Shown: piece after piece, positions 11,590 to 24,950 of the stretch
Layout: each line of letters begins with the position of its first letter
Position numbering within the stretch: the stretch's first letter is position 1
Source: Gyromitra esculenta
Lineage: Eukaryota > Ascomycota > Pezizomycetes > Pezizales > Discinaceae
Direction: 5' to 3'
DNA: 64,000 nucleotides
Assembly: GCA_038503075.1 (NCBI GenBank)
Contig: JBCAML010000017.1
Coordinates: 558,001 to 622,000 of the forward strand
The notes under the pieces: generated by a model
What the model saw: only the letters and a program-made list of their open reading frames with translations
What the model was told of the DNA's origin: nothing
Database searches by the model: none
Translations under genes and position numbers: made by a program

Positions 11590-12489
11590 TCAGGACTTTT
11601 GACCTATTATAACCTTTACCCCAACAAACCCAGCAATAGCCCCAACAGCTATTCCTGTCAGAAATGTATCCCAGTGTACTCTTTTCAACCACGTCGTGGT
11701 ATCTCTAATCAATAGAACCTTCTCCCCACTATTTTTCCTCGCCGCCTTTAGGCTCGGTAGTCCATCAAGGGATTTTGAGTTCCACTTCGCTTGATACGAT
11801 GCAATTTCTCCCTTCTTGACCTTATTCGCTGCCCACTTGGGAATGGTGTCCCTGTCGTGCATTACCCGCGTGACTTCTCCCCCCTCTGTCTGAGTTGCTG
11901 CGAGAACTGGAACACCAAATCCGCACGATGTTTGAACCTGAATAGGAATCACAACAAACCATTAAAAACACCATTGCCACCTTCCTGGGGGTATCTGACA
12001 GACCTTCCAGACATCCAGGATAATGACTGCTCTTGCTCCCTCGAGTTTCTTCCCAGGACCCATACTCGCTAGCAGATCCGGGAACTGGGGTTGATCCCAT
12101 TCCACTACCCGCCCTCTACAGAATAGTCTCATAATCCTCGGACTGGGATCGAATGAGTTGAACATGATGGTGACACGCCCGTTTTCGTAGATATGGGCTA
12201 TGGTTTCGCAGCCGGAGCCTGTAGCGTCTATGTACGCCACTAGATTGGGGCCTAGGACGGAGAAGGACGAAGACGGGAGGCCTTTGGGCGACACATTGAT
12301 CTTCGTTCAGTACCGTTAGTGTGGGTTAGTCAAAAATGAAGAATAAATCGAACTAAAACGAAATTTACAGGTGATGGGATCGGAGCGTACATGTTTTCCC
12401 GCCAAGGGAGCGCTAGCTGTGAAGAAAAGAGATTGCTTTAAAATCCATTCGATTTGGTCTGGGGAAAGGGATTCGTAGAATTGAGGCAT
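11590..12489 (-). CDS. pyridoxamine 5'-phosphate oxidase-fold (FMN-binding split barrel) protein with C-terminal membrane segment
   Basis: Three exons: 12489-12391, 12300-12004 and 11937-11590, joining to 248 codons, 247 aa. The start MPQFYESLSPDQIEWILKQS, the segments INVSPKGLPSSSF, GSGCETIAHIYENGRVTIMF and RIMRLFCRGRVVEW, and the later VQTSCGFGVPVL are typical of a fungal branch of the PNPOx-like flavin-binding family. These are often annotated as pyridoxamine phosphate oxidase family; their real substrates are mostly unknown. A hydrophobic stretch near the C-terminus (TFLTGIAVGAIAGFVGVKVI) suggests a tail anchor. The second acceptor is a plain AAG, which I accept because frame and motif both need it. 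It need not be the vitamin B6 enzyme itself. Confidence 0.82.
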
Positions 12490-13601
12490 TGTGGCGGTTT
12501 TTTCTTCGGATTTCGCTGTTGGTGCTTAGAGCGAAAAGAAGTCAAACAACTGGGATGAAGTAAATCAAAAGGGAAACAAAGTCACAAATCACAATAAGTT
12601 GATTTATCTCCAAGAAGGCTACTTGACTCATACAAGAAAACAGTTCTTGACTAGGTAGCAAATACGTGTTCATCGGAGCCTCGCAATTTCACTAATTCGG
12701 TCGTAGATACGCCCTTTGAGAGCCGATTGGTGAGTGCCCAGATAGAGCGATTAGTCTACTTCAATGGTGTGCACTTGGCGCATTTTCAATTTCTGGGGCT
12801 GCCAAAACTGAATGCAGGCTTTTCTAAAGGAAGGGGTATGCGAACGTACTGCACGCTAATCCAAATGGGTAGCTGTGGATCGGTGCTTGATAGCCGTGGT
12901 GTTACTGGTAGGTATCTAATGCTAACTATGCAGTTTTGACTAATAGAGATTAGCCTCGTACAGAAACTGGCTCTTTGCTGCTAGGTGTTGCCCAATATCA
13001 CTCGTATCATGGCCCAGTAACGAAATGAATAGCCAACGTGCCTACAGAACACCAGGGTCTGATATAATACATTTAGTGACTATAATGAGGCTATTCAGCG
13101 TATCATGTGAGTTTGCCCCGTTTCAGTTCTTCAAATCACTACGTGTATGTCTTTATTGTGAATCTGAAGACAGTTTCCAGCGGCTTAAAGCGAAAAGCGA
13201 TAAGACGAAAAGGGAATATCAAACAGGATCGATAATTATAAGCAATAGCCAAACAACTAAACATACCAAAACGCAACCATGAAAAGATAAGGGGGGCAAA
13301 AAAACATAACCCGCTATGTATAATCCTGCCCTAGCCTATGCCCGCTCTTCAATTTCCGCCTGCCTTTCTCTAAACATTTTGGAAACAAAATGAGAACAGA
13401 ATGCCTAAATAAAAAAGGAAAAAAAAGAGGCAAATCCGTAGCACCGATAATTTCCATTCTTCCAATTTTCGCCGAGTTGACAAGAAAACCACAATGCACC
13501 ATAACAGAACGAAGACTAAAAATAGAAAGAACATTGTCCAACGCCCCCCACTAAAGCTCATCCTCAAACTAATATCCTCATCTACATGCTTGTTCTCATA
13601 A
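12490..13601. other. intergenic, no gene seen
   Basis: This 1.1 kb lies between the start of the PNPOx-fold gene and the 3' end of KCS1, both on the minus strand. It should contain the promoter of the former and the terminator of the latter. I saw no further gene or repeat. Confidence 0.55.
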
Positions 13602-16600
13602 TCATGTGGATACTTCCCCAAGGTCTTCCATCATATCCCACCCCGAACTGATCTCATCTCGTTGATGCCCTCCACCATGCCCCTCCTCTCCTCTCTCGAC
13701 CCATTCATCGCCTCTCGCATCCCTCCAAATGCTCTGAATGTACCGCTGTAAGGTCCTTAATCCTCTCAGGTAACCTCTGTCAATACCAATAGGGTCTTTT
13801 GGTGGACAAGCCGCAGAAAACGGCAAGGGATCCTCCGCTGTTACGCAATTGGCAAAGTCCACAATTTTCAGGTCGATTTGGCGGTCATGATCCATGCCGT
13901 CGTATAGCATTAGCAAGCTGCTAGCATAGAACCTATACCCCGGCAGGCCCCTGATCATAACCTCCAAAGCACGGAGTTTTTCTAAAATGGTTGGGATATG
14001 TCTCAGGATTGATTTTTCCGCCTGTCCGTCGTAGAGAAATCGCGTGAGTGCGCTTTGAAATTCACGTCCAGCTTTAAGATCACGCCCGAAGTATTTATCC
14101 TCAAAAATATAAGAATTGCTCTTGGCATTCCACACCTGCATTCCACAGAGTCTGACTCCGAGATCCCGCGACGTTGTGAGTGCACATTTACTGGCTTGAG
14201 ATTGCCGTTTCTTTTCTGAAGCCTCTACACCGTATTGACGGGTCCCCATTTTGAGGTCAAGAACACAAGGTCGCCTCATGCCAGCTGTAAGATCTTCCAA
14301 GAGAAGAAAATGTTCAACCCGTTCTGACGGTTGCTCGGATGGCTGTTGTTGAGTTGTCTCAGTATCCACCACGGCAGTCTCAGGTTCTTTAGGTTGGAGT
14401 AAATTTGTTGCAGGATCGGTTACAATTTGTGATTGGGAAGTAGGTGGCTCTATTGGAGGGGGTCGAATTGATTCGGCAATAGCGGCAGGAGAGGGTCTTC
14501 TCGACATGCATTTCTCAGCCCATGACATTTTTCCAGGAATCGCATCATCCTCATCCATTTTAAACACTTCGTCTTCGCGATCTCCGCCATAGCCATCGTC
14601 CTCGGCACCAAAATCGCCGTGCGGGCTTAAAGAAACTCTCTTCTTCGCCCGCCTACGCATACTCCCACTTGATTGCCTTCTAGAAAGTTTACTTTTTAAT
14701 ATTCTGTCTCCTCTAAAAGGATGGACCCCAAGGGAAGCAGTAGATGGTCGTTCTGGCAAATCGCTGTCATCCAAGTTCTCCGTAGCACACTTCGAGAACT
14801 CCCTAACATCTGTGCTAGAGGAGTACTTTCTGTCGACGTCATCTCGGAGAAACTTGATCCTCCGGTCTGCAGGGGTATTTCCATACGAATGCGAAGATCC
14901 AAGGTCGGTGCTGCTTCTCCGGTAACCCGTCCTACAAGACGATTGACCTGTACAAGAAGAATCATGCTGATGCCGATGATGAGAATGGTGATGCGATCGT
15001 GATCTTGAATGTGAGCGGTGGGAGTGATGGTGAGTGTGTATTGGTGGAGGCCCAAATACTTCCCTCAGAACTTGTTCCTGTAATTTGCGATTCACAGAAG
15101 TGGCACCCCAGCTAGTAAGGCTTTTCGGGGTTGGTCTCTGAATAATATCACCCCCAGCATCTATCATGTTCATCTCAGCACCGCCAACCGCACCCCTATC
15201 ACTGTTGCGATCTGTCCCGTCTTCCACACTTGCCTGTTTGTCGCTATCAACAGATGATTGAGGGGAGGAAGATGGAGCACTAGTAGAAAATTTGAACAAG
15301 TTTTCAGGAATAATGTGCCTGTTATTCTCAAAAACTACTTGTGGTAAAGGAAACGTGGGATTGCCCGACCCGTTTTCTGATGCTGTCACGAAGTTGGATT
15401 CTTTGATGAATTCTGATCCTACTGGTCGGGACTTCGCATCGCTTGTGTCATTTATAACTGGCGTAGTGGAAGTTGCAGCTCCGGCAGCAGCATTGTTAAT
15501 ATTGATTTCACTCGGGCCATTCTCAATTTCTTTTTTCGGTTTTTTCTTCTTTGGTGCTTTCCTGAATGTGACATTGAGAACTCCGATGTACCTTTAATTA
15601 TGAAACAAAAAATTAGTAAGTATTGGATATGAGGGCGACAAGAGAACATACTTCGGTAGAAACCCTAAAAGTTCTGGGTGCCTCTTTTCAACGGCTTCAT
15701 AAAATTCATTCTCTTTATTACTCAAGCTCTTGCAAACAGCTCTTCGAGAGAATCTAAACAGTGCAGTGTGCCCTCCGACTTGATGATTGTAGGGCTTGAG
15801 CTCCACAGCGCCAAGTGGTACTTGGGGTGCCGTTCCAGTAGGTGTGCTATGCGGGTGTGACCTATTTGCGGCTTGACTGTAGGAGGAATGGTGATCAAAC
15901 TTCGGGTCTCGATGCTGTACAACGGGAGTAGCAGTTGGCGTAGTATCCATTTCAGATCCATCTTGGTCGATTTCGTCTCCGGACAATTCGTCATTACTAT
16001 CCGAGTATTCCGAAAATCCAGATGCTGCTGAAGAGTAGCCTTCATTGTTCGAGTGGTAGCTACTATAGTCGTCATCTGTATTTGCGCGGTTTCGCCTCTC
16101 AGCGTGATAGTGGTACTCGTCATCTCCGGATTGAATTGATAAGTCGAACTCAGGCCCTGTACCATGAGGGATAGGAAGAGTATCATCTCGAGCAATATCA
16201 GCATTGGCTGTATCCTTTCGCATGGGCTGACTTGTTCCTGAACTCGTTTTCTTTGGGGCAATTGTGGGATCCTGGAGGATCGATTGTGTGGAATGTGGAA
16301 AGTAAAGAGCAGAAGATATTTCATCTTTCTCAGATTCTTCATCTTCATCATCCTCCGCTTGATCGGCGGGAACTATTCGGATATGTTCCGTTGGCTTTTG
16401 GGGGATTTCTATGGACAACTCCTGATCACATCCTAACGAATCGTTCAGTGGTCCCTGGACCACGATTGAGGCTGATATCTCGGATGAACCCGCGACAACG
16501 GCCAAGGAATCAATATCCCTTTGAGCTGGTGGAAACGAGGAAGAATCAAGTGTCGACCCAGTAATATCAAATGAAACCACTGAGGCAACATCAGGAGGCA

Positions 16601-17762
16601 CAAAATGAGATGCTGGAGAAGGTGTATCACCAGGGACAGCTTTAGAAGAGGAGAGCTCATCACAAGATGATGGAGAATATCTATCGTCTTTCGTACGTGA
16701 AACTGAAAGAGAATTAGAAGACTCTTGTGGTAGTCTCTTTTCATTTTCTTCGGCTTCCGTGACCAAAGGAACACGGAATCCTTGTTCTCTACCTTCTGCT
16801 GCTGCTGCCTTTTTTCGCTCAGTTTCCTTTTCCTGTCGTTCTTTTTCTTTCTCTCTTTCCTTCTTTTCGCGACGCTGCTTTTCCTTTCCCCGCTCCTCAA
16901 TTGCTTGTTCATTTTCCCTAAACAACCCAAGGCGCTGAGTCGCCTTCCTACTACGAGAATTGCTCTCAGTGGCCATGACAGCGGAAATAGATCGTTCAAC
17001 GGGTCCGGTTGTGAGACCATCCTCGCAGCTAACAAGGCCAGAACTCACAGGTTCTTCTTGACCTTCTTGAGCAGAAGATGTGCTTGTCACATAGCTGTCG
17101 GGGCTTTTGATCCTTAGTTTCTCACCCCAGTCGACAGTCCTGTCGATGCTCGATTGAGCCCTCGTCATAGCATATTGGCCATCGGTACCCTGAAATTTAC
17201 CGGGTAGGGGCGTCGAAGGGCGATCAGTTGGGCTGTCTGCGGGGCTTATGTATGGTGGAAGAATGGTTGTGTTTCTTTCGTCGCTGTTGGTTTCGTTTGG
17301 ATAGCCAAGCCGATGAAGTTGGTGGTTCGAAACGCTAGAATGTAGAACACCAGCAAGTGTGAATTTGTTTACTGGTGGAAATGAGGAGGTAGAGTGAGGT
17401 CTCCAATGACGAAACTGTGGTCGAGGCGTGTCATCGTCGACAGGGGGTTCACCGGCTGTGGAACCCTTGATTTTGCCGGATAAAGGATGAGAAGAAGCTG
17501 AGGGTATCAGAGTAGAGGTAGATGTAGCAGATAATGAGGGACGTGAAGATGAAAGATGCTGGATTGAATGTTGTTGTGGCGGGACCGAACCAGACGCTGA
17601 TTTATGAAATATACCGCTGAACACTTCGGGATCCCCAACGCCACCGTCACTGCTGGTCGATGGTGATGATACGAGAATTGGTAAGGTCCTGGAACGAACA
17701 GGAGCTGGAAATGGAGGGCGGGAGTCCTTTAGAGGTAATGGGTCATGGAACGGGACTGGCAT
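13602..17762 (-). CDS. KCS1: inositol hexakisphosphate kinase (inositol polyphosphate kinase family), Kcs1-like
   Basis: Two exons, 17762-15652 and 15591-13602, separated by a 60-bp intron with GTATGT donor, giving 1366 aa. Kcs1 phosphorylates InsP6 to the pyrophosphate InsP7, a phosphate and stress signal. The first 640 or so residues are disordered, Ser/Pro-rich, with a charged Lys/Glu helix near residues 275-315. Catalytic signatures lie on both sides of the intron: [19 protein letters not shown] (about 650-670), [11 protein letters not shown] across the splice, then after a His/Ser-rich linker the family PxxxDxKxG as PCVLDLKMG (about 1143), [27 protein letters not shown] (SSLL motif, about 1259) and [10 protein letters not shown] with the metal-binding Asp. 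A long, poorly conserved insert between the kinase halves is usual in fungal Kcs1. The start is the first ATG after an in-frame stop 7 nt upstream. Confidence 0.93.
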
Positions 17763-20700
17763 GGGGAGTCATTGAAGCCTGCTGGAAGCCAGGTGACCGA
17801 TGGGAAAAGAGTACGGGGTGGATGACGTTATCGCTGTACGAGATAACTGGAGCTGTGAGGGTGCCAAAACAGGAGAGGGAAAGGAGGAGAGGGAGAAGAA
17901 GACAACGGGGGGTAGGAAGGGGGAAGGGGCCTTTCTTGAAGGGGAGCTACGACGGATGCTGAGCGTAGAAAGAGCGGCGGACAGCAACTCTGAAAAGCAG
18001 GACCTTGTGATCTCGGGGTAAAGGAGTGTAGAAAGGGACGCACTGTCTGCTATGTACTCTCCCTATCCAATGATGCGTGTGCGAGGTGCGTTGAAGCGGA
18101 CAAAGCAACGCGGATGATACCAACTGCGTTAAGCTAGGATCGAGAGAGGGAGGAAAAAAATCCACTCCCAGTCCTCCGACGTAACTATTGGTCCTTCATG
18201 GTCCCGGCCCGCCAGCCAAGTTGCACAAAACTGCATGGAATTAACCCAGTGTATGCAGTGTTCCAAGATACAGCAAGATAGGTGTGCGTTCTAGCGCGGC
18301 CACATTTCAATATGTACAACTCAACCACCACTATGACATGGGATTCTCAGCAAGGGATGCGATAGGTATCTGGCTGAATTCCAAAAAAAATAATCCTTAT
18401 CATAATAACGGAAATTTTGCGCCAAGTCTTCTTTATCTACTACCATGTGAAAACACCTTGACCTCAAATCAGGCAAGTTAGGTCTTCAATTCCCATTAAA
18501 TCCTTAGACTTGAAGGGGGTAAAACAATGCCATAGGGCTAGCATAACAAGTAATAAACTGTCGTTGGCCCACGATATTGTACTAAGTAAAAACAAAACAA
18601 AAATAGATGGATTCTAAAAAAAGCTCAGCATATCGCCTCTCCTTGAGAGCTGGGCAGCTTGTAGAGAAACATTCAAGATGGAGTAAAATAAATTATACCC
18701 ATCACCCGCTATTACTTATAGCTATAAGGACCCCGTTCACTCACCTAAAATTGCACCGTAGTGATTATGGTACTCTCTAGATTGAAGATAGTTTCATGAG
18801 CTCGTTCATACGAACGAAGCAGGGCCTTGGGAGAGTAGAGCTCCTCTCCAGCTCTTTCACAACGTTCGTATGTGCCCTAGTGCAAACCAGACATGAACAA
18901 AATTATATCTATGAGGCTAATACTGAAAGTGTGGTTAGGGCAGGCGAAGAAACTGGGATAGTTTAGAAATTGGCTAGCGGTGAATTGAGGAAGTTCTATG
19001 AAGATAAGGCTGTCGTTTTCCGAACATCTAGATACGCGAGATATACCCGTGTCTCTGGAAGTATGACGCTGTATGGTTTACTTGAGCATAGTGCGCACTG
19101 CGCAGGAAAGTAGAGCGGCTCTTGACATGATGCAGCCAGATCGTTGCCAAGAAAACTTTATTCTAGCCGGGATACTCCGTCGGAAATATACTGCGAAAGA
19201 TATGTCAGGGTTAGGGCTCATCTGATCACAAACACCCTATCGCATGTGCTTGGTTTTACATATGTGATCTCTTGAGATTTCCTGGCACAATTCTGCCATC
19301 AAAGGTACATATGAACCTTGAATCCATCTAGCCATCGACTACTCACTGAAAATAATCACAGCTGACTGTGATATCAAGGGATGAGGCTGGCCTATCACTT
19401 GCACACATGTGCTCAAGATACCTCTCCCTTTTCCTGTATGGATGCCTTTCCGTCGCTGATACTAAGTTTTTACCACTTAATTGGCTTGCCGCTCTCGATC
19501 GAGATACCAGAGTGTTTACCACTACATGTAGCCAACGCGTAAGTCTCGGTAGTTTGAAAATCTATTACTATTCTGATGATAAAGGGCTGAGAGCAAGAGA
19601 TACGTACGTGCATGTTATGGCCTGTGACAATTACAAAATATGTACTCTTCTTTACTGACTATTACAGGATGCAGCTTGTTATAACTGACCAACCATCGAA
19701 TCACCATCGAAAGCATGACAACGTGATTGGGAGTCGTTCGCGCCCACTCCGCGGGTCCACGGCAACTCGCCAGATACCCAATTCCAATTCAAGAACTTCT
19801 CATCAAATTTCAGCTCGATCGTTGGGGAGAATATATCGGTAATTTGATTGACTCTAAGATGCGGGATTTAGCCTGTCTTAAAATCTCCTCGGGCTCAGGA
19901 GTAATGGTCGCTCTGTAAATCCCAAGAATGATCATGTCCTCAAGAAGAGAGGCGGATGGCCAAGTATCATTACGGGAGAAGATGTGAAGAAATAGAGCTC
20001 CCCCGATCTAAGGCGATCTGCTGACGATGCGGAAGTAAGAGACTGCGGAAAAGCTAAGCGGAGGCTCATGTGACATAGGTGATGTACTTACCCATGTATG
20101 TATGTGCATGTACCAGCTCTGGAGTATCCCCAAAAAGCTTCTTACATTCTCATCGGCCACGGGCCGTGTCCATCGGAGGTTTCACTTTTCCTGCGGCTCT
20201 TTATAAGAAGCAAGTTGTTGAAGTCCCGGATCAACCCCAACCCATACTCTTTCTTTCAACCCCGCATTTTCTCTTCGCCACGGCTGCACAGGCCATATAG
20301 GTACCTTGCGAGACAACTTAGCCTAGCCTAACGTTCCCCTGACTTCAGAATCATCCACTAGCATCCGTGCCCAGGAAGCCCACGAGGTCTGATATCATCG
20401 TTTTGAGTACTTGTTTTGCCGTCTTGCATCAGTCACAACTCCCGTGGACCCGAGAAAAACCAATTTGCACGAACGAGACGTGGCATCTTGTGCACAATCG
20501 CATCCCCATGGGGTTGGCATTATTAAGAATGAGGAAGGATGTTTACGGGCTTAGGTTCTTCCAGGCTCCTTTCTTAGTGGATAGGCGTGAGAGCCAGCGT
20601 CGATTTCGAGCAATTGCCTCTGCAAACCGAAGATTCTTAGTCGGATTGAACATTAGGGCTTCCTACGGTTTGCATTACCGAAAATGCGTAAGCACGGCTC

Positions 20701-20963
20701 CTGTTTATTCGAACAGCACTTGGCAATCGAGTAATGAGAACCCCCTGCATGATTCACGATTTACGTATGGGCTTCACTCTCGAGTAGGTTCCCTTTGTGC
20801 ACAAAGAGCTTTCGAGTGGTCACGATGGTCAGGCGACAGGCTAGAACGGGGATCTCGTGGGTTCGTATTTGTATTTTTAATACTATTTTCTTTTCTCCGA
20901 CAGAAAAGAATAGAGAATATGTTTGCCGAGCTTATCCAATGTCGCTCGTTCCAGATTTCATAG
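17763..20963. other. long spacer; promoter of KCS1 and of the MYND gene
   Basis: The left end is the 5' region of KCS1, with an upstream open frame (17987-17769) in the same frame as the CDS but closed by a stop. The right end leads into the MYND gene: a TTTATAAG box near 20200 is followed by a pyrimidine-rich stretch, a plausible start site, so 5' leader exons may lie in 20250-20960. One TACATGTA is at 19523. An imperfect hairpin (cgttcatacgaacg) lies near 18800. No independent gene is supported. Confidence 0.45.
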
Positions 20964-23900
20964 TTGCTCTGTCAAGGCGCTGCATGCGAATTATATCCCG
21001 ATCTTCAACCCTCCCTTTTTCCCAATCGGAAACACTCCAGCCGTGTTTCTTTTACAAAGTCTTCCACCTGAACAAGATGCAAACGTACTCCTATTGGGGT
21101 CGGGAGATCCGAGGAACATACTGTTTACGGCGTATAACGTACAGGATGATGGTTTGTGGCCTCGATATAAGACGAATTCACTCTAGGAGAGACACTGACC
21201 GAGTCTCTTCTTTAGGGTCTAGGAGAGTAGATTTTACGTGCTGTGATATGCAACCAGCTATTCTAGGTTTGTGGGAATTAATTATACCATGCAATTTGGA
21301 TAAGTGACTGAACCCATGAAGCCCGAAATATTGTTTTGTTGTCGTTACTTCTCGACGACCGGGATGGAAAGTATTCTCAACAGTGTTGGAACATCTTTTA
21401 TCACTTCATGATCGATAGTGATTCGTTATCTCTTATCCACAAGCAAGCCCAGAAACTCATGCAATTCTCCACCACCATCGATGCTTGGCATGGGAGTATC
21501 TATGGCTCGGCCCTTCGAATGGTTAGCAAAAGCACTTTGCCCCAGCTCCGTTTTTTTTGGGCAAAATATTCCGAGACTGCTGAGCCCCACAAACTCCAGA
21601 CCTTCAACAGAAAGTTCCGAGATGGTTGGCTTAATAAGAGGTCGAAACAAATTTCAGAAAGTCGTCATGCCGGACAACGGAACATTAATGGGGTGCGTGC
21701 GGCGGGTCCTCTCTCGCCAATTAGCATAGGTTATGCAGCAACTATGCACTACGATAGATTTTGGGATACTGGGGTAGCAGGTGGCAATTCTTCGGACTTA
21801 CCTTCAGCCAAAAACCCTAACCCCATGTTCTTATACACCTCTGCTGGGGAAGAATTTATTGTCGACGAAGGAACAGACCCGGTGCTTGGCTTCCATCTAG
21901 AGATGGCCTACGCAGCGGTATTAAAAGATGGCCCTCTTGGGAGGGCCTCCGACAACCCAGGGTCTCGGGCCAAAAGTCGCCAGCAATTAATTGATCACAT
22001 CGCTCGAGTTTCTAAGGTTCAGTTCGAAGAGTGGTCTAAGGCTTTTAGAAAGATGGTGGAGAGAAAGAAACTAGTTGTTCGTTTCCATGTTGGAGATGCC
22101 CTCCGCTTCTGCCGTACTATGGTAATTTGCAAGGAAAAAGGTGTTGATGCTTCATCATTCGACTACGCTCAATACTGGCGGGCTGCACCACTAAAATTAG
22201 ATGGCGGTGACTATGAAAGGTCCAGTGTGTCTCCCGCACCGATGAATTTTGACGTGATTGAGACTTCGAATTTATGGGATCACATTGGGCTATTGAATCT
22301 TCTTATTGCGGCAACAGCAGTGCTTTCACCAAGGCCCTCTTCGGTTTTGTATACAGAGACATTTGGTGGTTCACACGAAAATCAGATTTCGGAGTTACCT
22401 CACTACCTTTGCGGAGACGTTGTTACTATGTCCTTACTACTTGGCTTAGCCCCAGTAGGATATTTGACCGGAACGACTCCCGGATCTTCTGCTCAAGAGA
22501 ACTTCGATCCGTCAGTTAATTTAACTAAGAACACAGATCACATTCGAATATCTTGGAAGCAGCCTATACTTGGTGACGAAACGGCATCAAAAAATTTCAG
22601 CGATATTAACGAGCCACGATGTAGATTCATCCCTGAAGAATTAGCACTAGTACTCTTTCAAATCTACCATAAAATGTTTGAGACCGAAAGTTTTTCTATG
22701 TGGAAAAAGCGTGAGGAGCTACCAGAGGACCAGAATTTCCATCTGCATTCTTTCATATATACTAGGGAAACCTATGCGGAGTTCTTGAGGTTAGTAAAGA
22801 GGCGGGTAGACACGAATTGGTCCAAAGTTATGAAAATTCTGTGCGCGAAGATTCAGATGGACCAACATCTAGATATGGGCGCCGGTACTGGGGGTGTGGG
22901 GCTAACTGATTTACTTCTTCATCTGCATCAACTCGGAGTTTATACCCCGAAAGGAATCAATGGGCCTCCATCACAACATGGATTTCTCTCTCAATTGCTA
23001 TCCCCCCCATACCAGTCCAGGGCTGTTTCCAAACCTACTATGCCTATCGTTGCCACTGTTGTTCTTACGGTTCCTAGATCGGAGTTGAAAGTCTTTACTA
23101 GTTTGAAGCTTTCTGGGATATCTGCACCACCTACACTATGCGCAACTGTCGAGCACTCAAGGAGAACTCATCTGTTTTCTTCAGTACACACGGTATTCGG
23201 AAAGCTTATTTATTCCAAGGATAGGCTAAGTGCAACCATCGCCGAGGATACAATCGGTTGGGCTGGAACCGCAGACCTGATCGTATCTTTCAGTGCTTTA
23301 ACAGCTCTTCTTCTGGTAGAGCACCCAAGTAAAATTGAGGTTGCACTTCGATTGGTGCCAACACTTACCAACTACATGTCTCTCGAATCGATGGGTTTAG
23401 ATCAAGAGCTAATAATATATAAAACTGTTTTATCAAACCTCGGCGAAGTCTCTGTACTTCGCAATCCTCCAGGAATTTCCTATCTCCGACCCATTATCGG
23501 ATCGCCACCCCCGCAATCATCTTTGCCTAAAAATTCCGAAGTTAAAATCTCGGACATAACGGTATATTTTGATAGTGAAGCACGGGTGGAAAAATTTAAG
23601 ATCAGCTTGGATACTTTTCTCAATACCCCTGAAAGTAGAGCATTGCTGGATCATGACCGACTGGGTATCTTCCAGGCGTCGCCCTGTGCCTTGGCTATCC
23701 TGATACCCGAATGTGGATTCGAGGTGTTGGCATTCCCCTATCCCGTGGATGTATCTCGAGCAGAGCTTCAGGTATTTCTGGGACTACCTTGGTTTAAGGC
23801 ACCATATATCGAGTTATCGGTCCCGCCTTCCCGACCTACAGATAGGGCTGGCTTTAATCTATCCATGCTCCCCATCGTGAACGAAAGTCCCCCTATCGTT

Positions 23901-24950
23901 TGGGATATTCCTCGAGTTAACCTTGATCGATTGGCAATTCTAAATACTGAAAATTATGGGAATACTAACGAGTGGCTCCCCATCCATCTTACGTGTATGT
24001 ATTCCGACGCAGAGCGCCTTGTTCGCGACCAGAAGGGGATCACCAGCCTTAAGAGCAACTTGAAGGATTCACTTGCTTCCATCCTCTTAAATGCATCTGG
24101 AAATGTCACTTTAGGCCAAAAAATTCAAGTCTTCGCAATCTCTTCGGAGGATTCAAGCGAATATATCTTGATTTTTGTCGCCAACATTCGCCTTGATTTA
24201 GGCTCGCACACGGTGGTAGCAGATGCTCGGGTAGTCCCATTGACCAGGAAAATCGCTCGTTCTGAAACCAAAGCTTTAGCGGCGCTTAAAGCCAAGGGTA
24301 TAATGCAGATGACTGTCGACGATGAAGAGTTAGAGTGCTGGGGGAAAATCTTGCCCGCTATGGTGGAAAGATGCAGAATCTGGAAGCATACAGCCTCATG
24401 CGAATACCACAAGCAAAGAATACCAGCTTCAACAATGTATGGCGAATTTCAATTATGCTCATGCGGGGTGGGAAAGATACCACAAACCCCCGAAGTCGAG
24501 GAGTGGAAGCCATTCGAAAAGTATTGGACTAGGGTTGCTATTGCGCCGATTTTTGCATCTCCTTACGCGGAGAGCAGTTCAATAGCGCTCAAAGATCTGA
24601 AGAACTTTAAAGGCGCTTTGAGGCCTTCGAATGTAATGGTGAATAAGAAGTTTTCGGTAGATAAGCAAGTTTCAGATGTAGATGGAAATCTCTCAGCTGC
24701 AGACGGAAAGCCGCCGGAGAAGAAAAAGGTCTATATGGCGAGCACGGAAGCATCGGGTATTGGCGAGAAAGCTTCAGGCGCAACAAGCAAAGCTAAACCG
24801 TTGGTAGATAGTAGTGTCTGCCAGAATTGTAGGAGAAAGCCGCAGACTGGGATGTTGATGGTTTGTAAAGGCTGCCGGAAGGTTCGATACTGCTCAGCAG
24901 CTTGCCAGAAAGAGGACTGGAGATATCACAAAATCGCGTGCAAGAAGTAA
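20964..24950 (+). CDS. large fungal protein with N-terminal DUF4470 domain and C-terminal MYND zinc finger
   Basis: Exons seen: about 20964-21151, 21216-21266 and 21322-24950, with phases that agree (GG/TTTGT and AG/GTTTGT donors). The true first exon and ATG are not resolved; the frame enters at an acceptor near 20963 and reads HANYIPIFNPPFFPIGNTPA, LLLGSGDPRNILFTAYN, VDFTCCDMQPAILARNI. That is the DUF4470 signature found at the N-terminus of many fungal MYND proteins. The product is about 1290 aa. The last 45 residues are a MYND finger, C-x2-C at SVCQNCRRK, C-x2-C at VCKGCRK, then RYCSAACQKEDW and HKIACKK, a zinc-binding protein interaction domain. The middle has no domain I can name. Molecular role unknown; paralogs of this architecture are common in filamentous ascomycetes. 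Confidence 0.85.

Noticed and set aside
20367..20963. 198-codon plus-strand frame before the MYND gene
   Set aside because: Composition and lack of motifs suggest leader or spacer sequence. It may contain 5' untranslated exons but not a separate gene.
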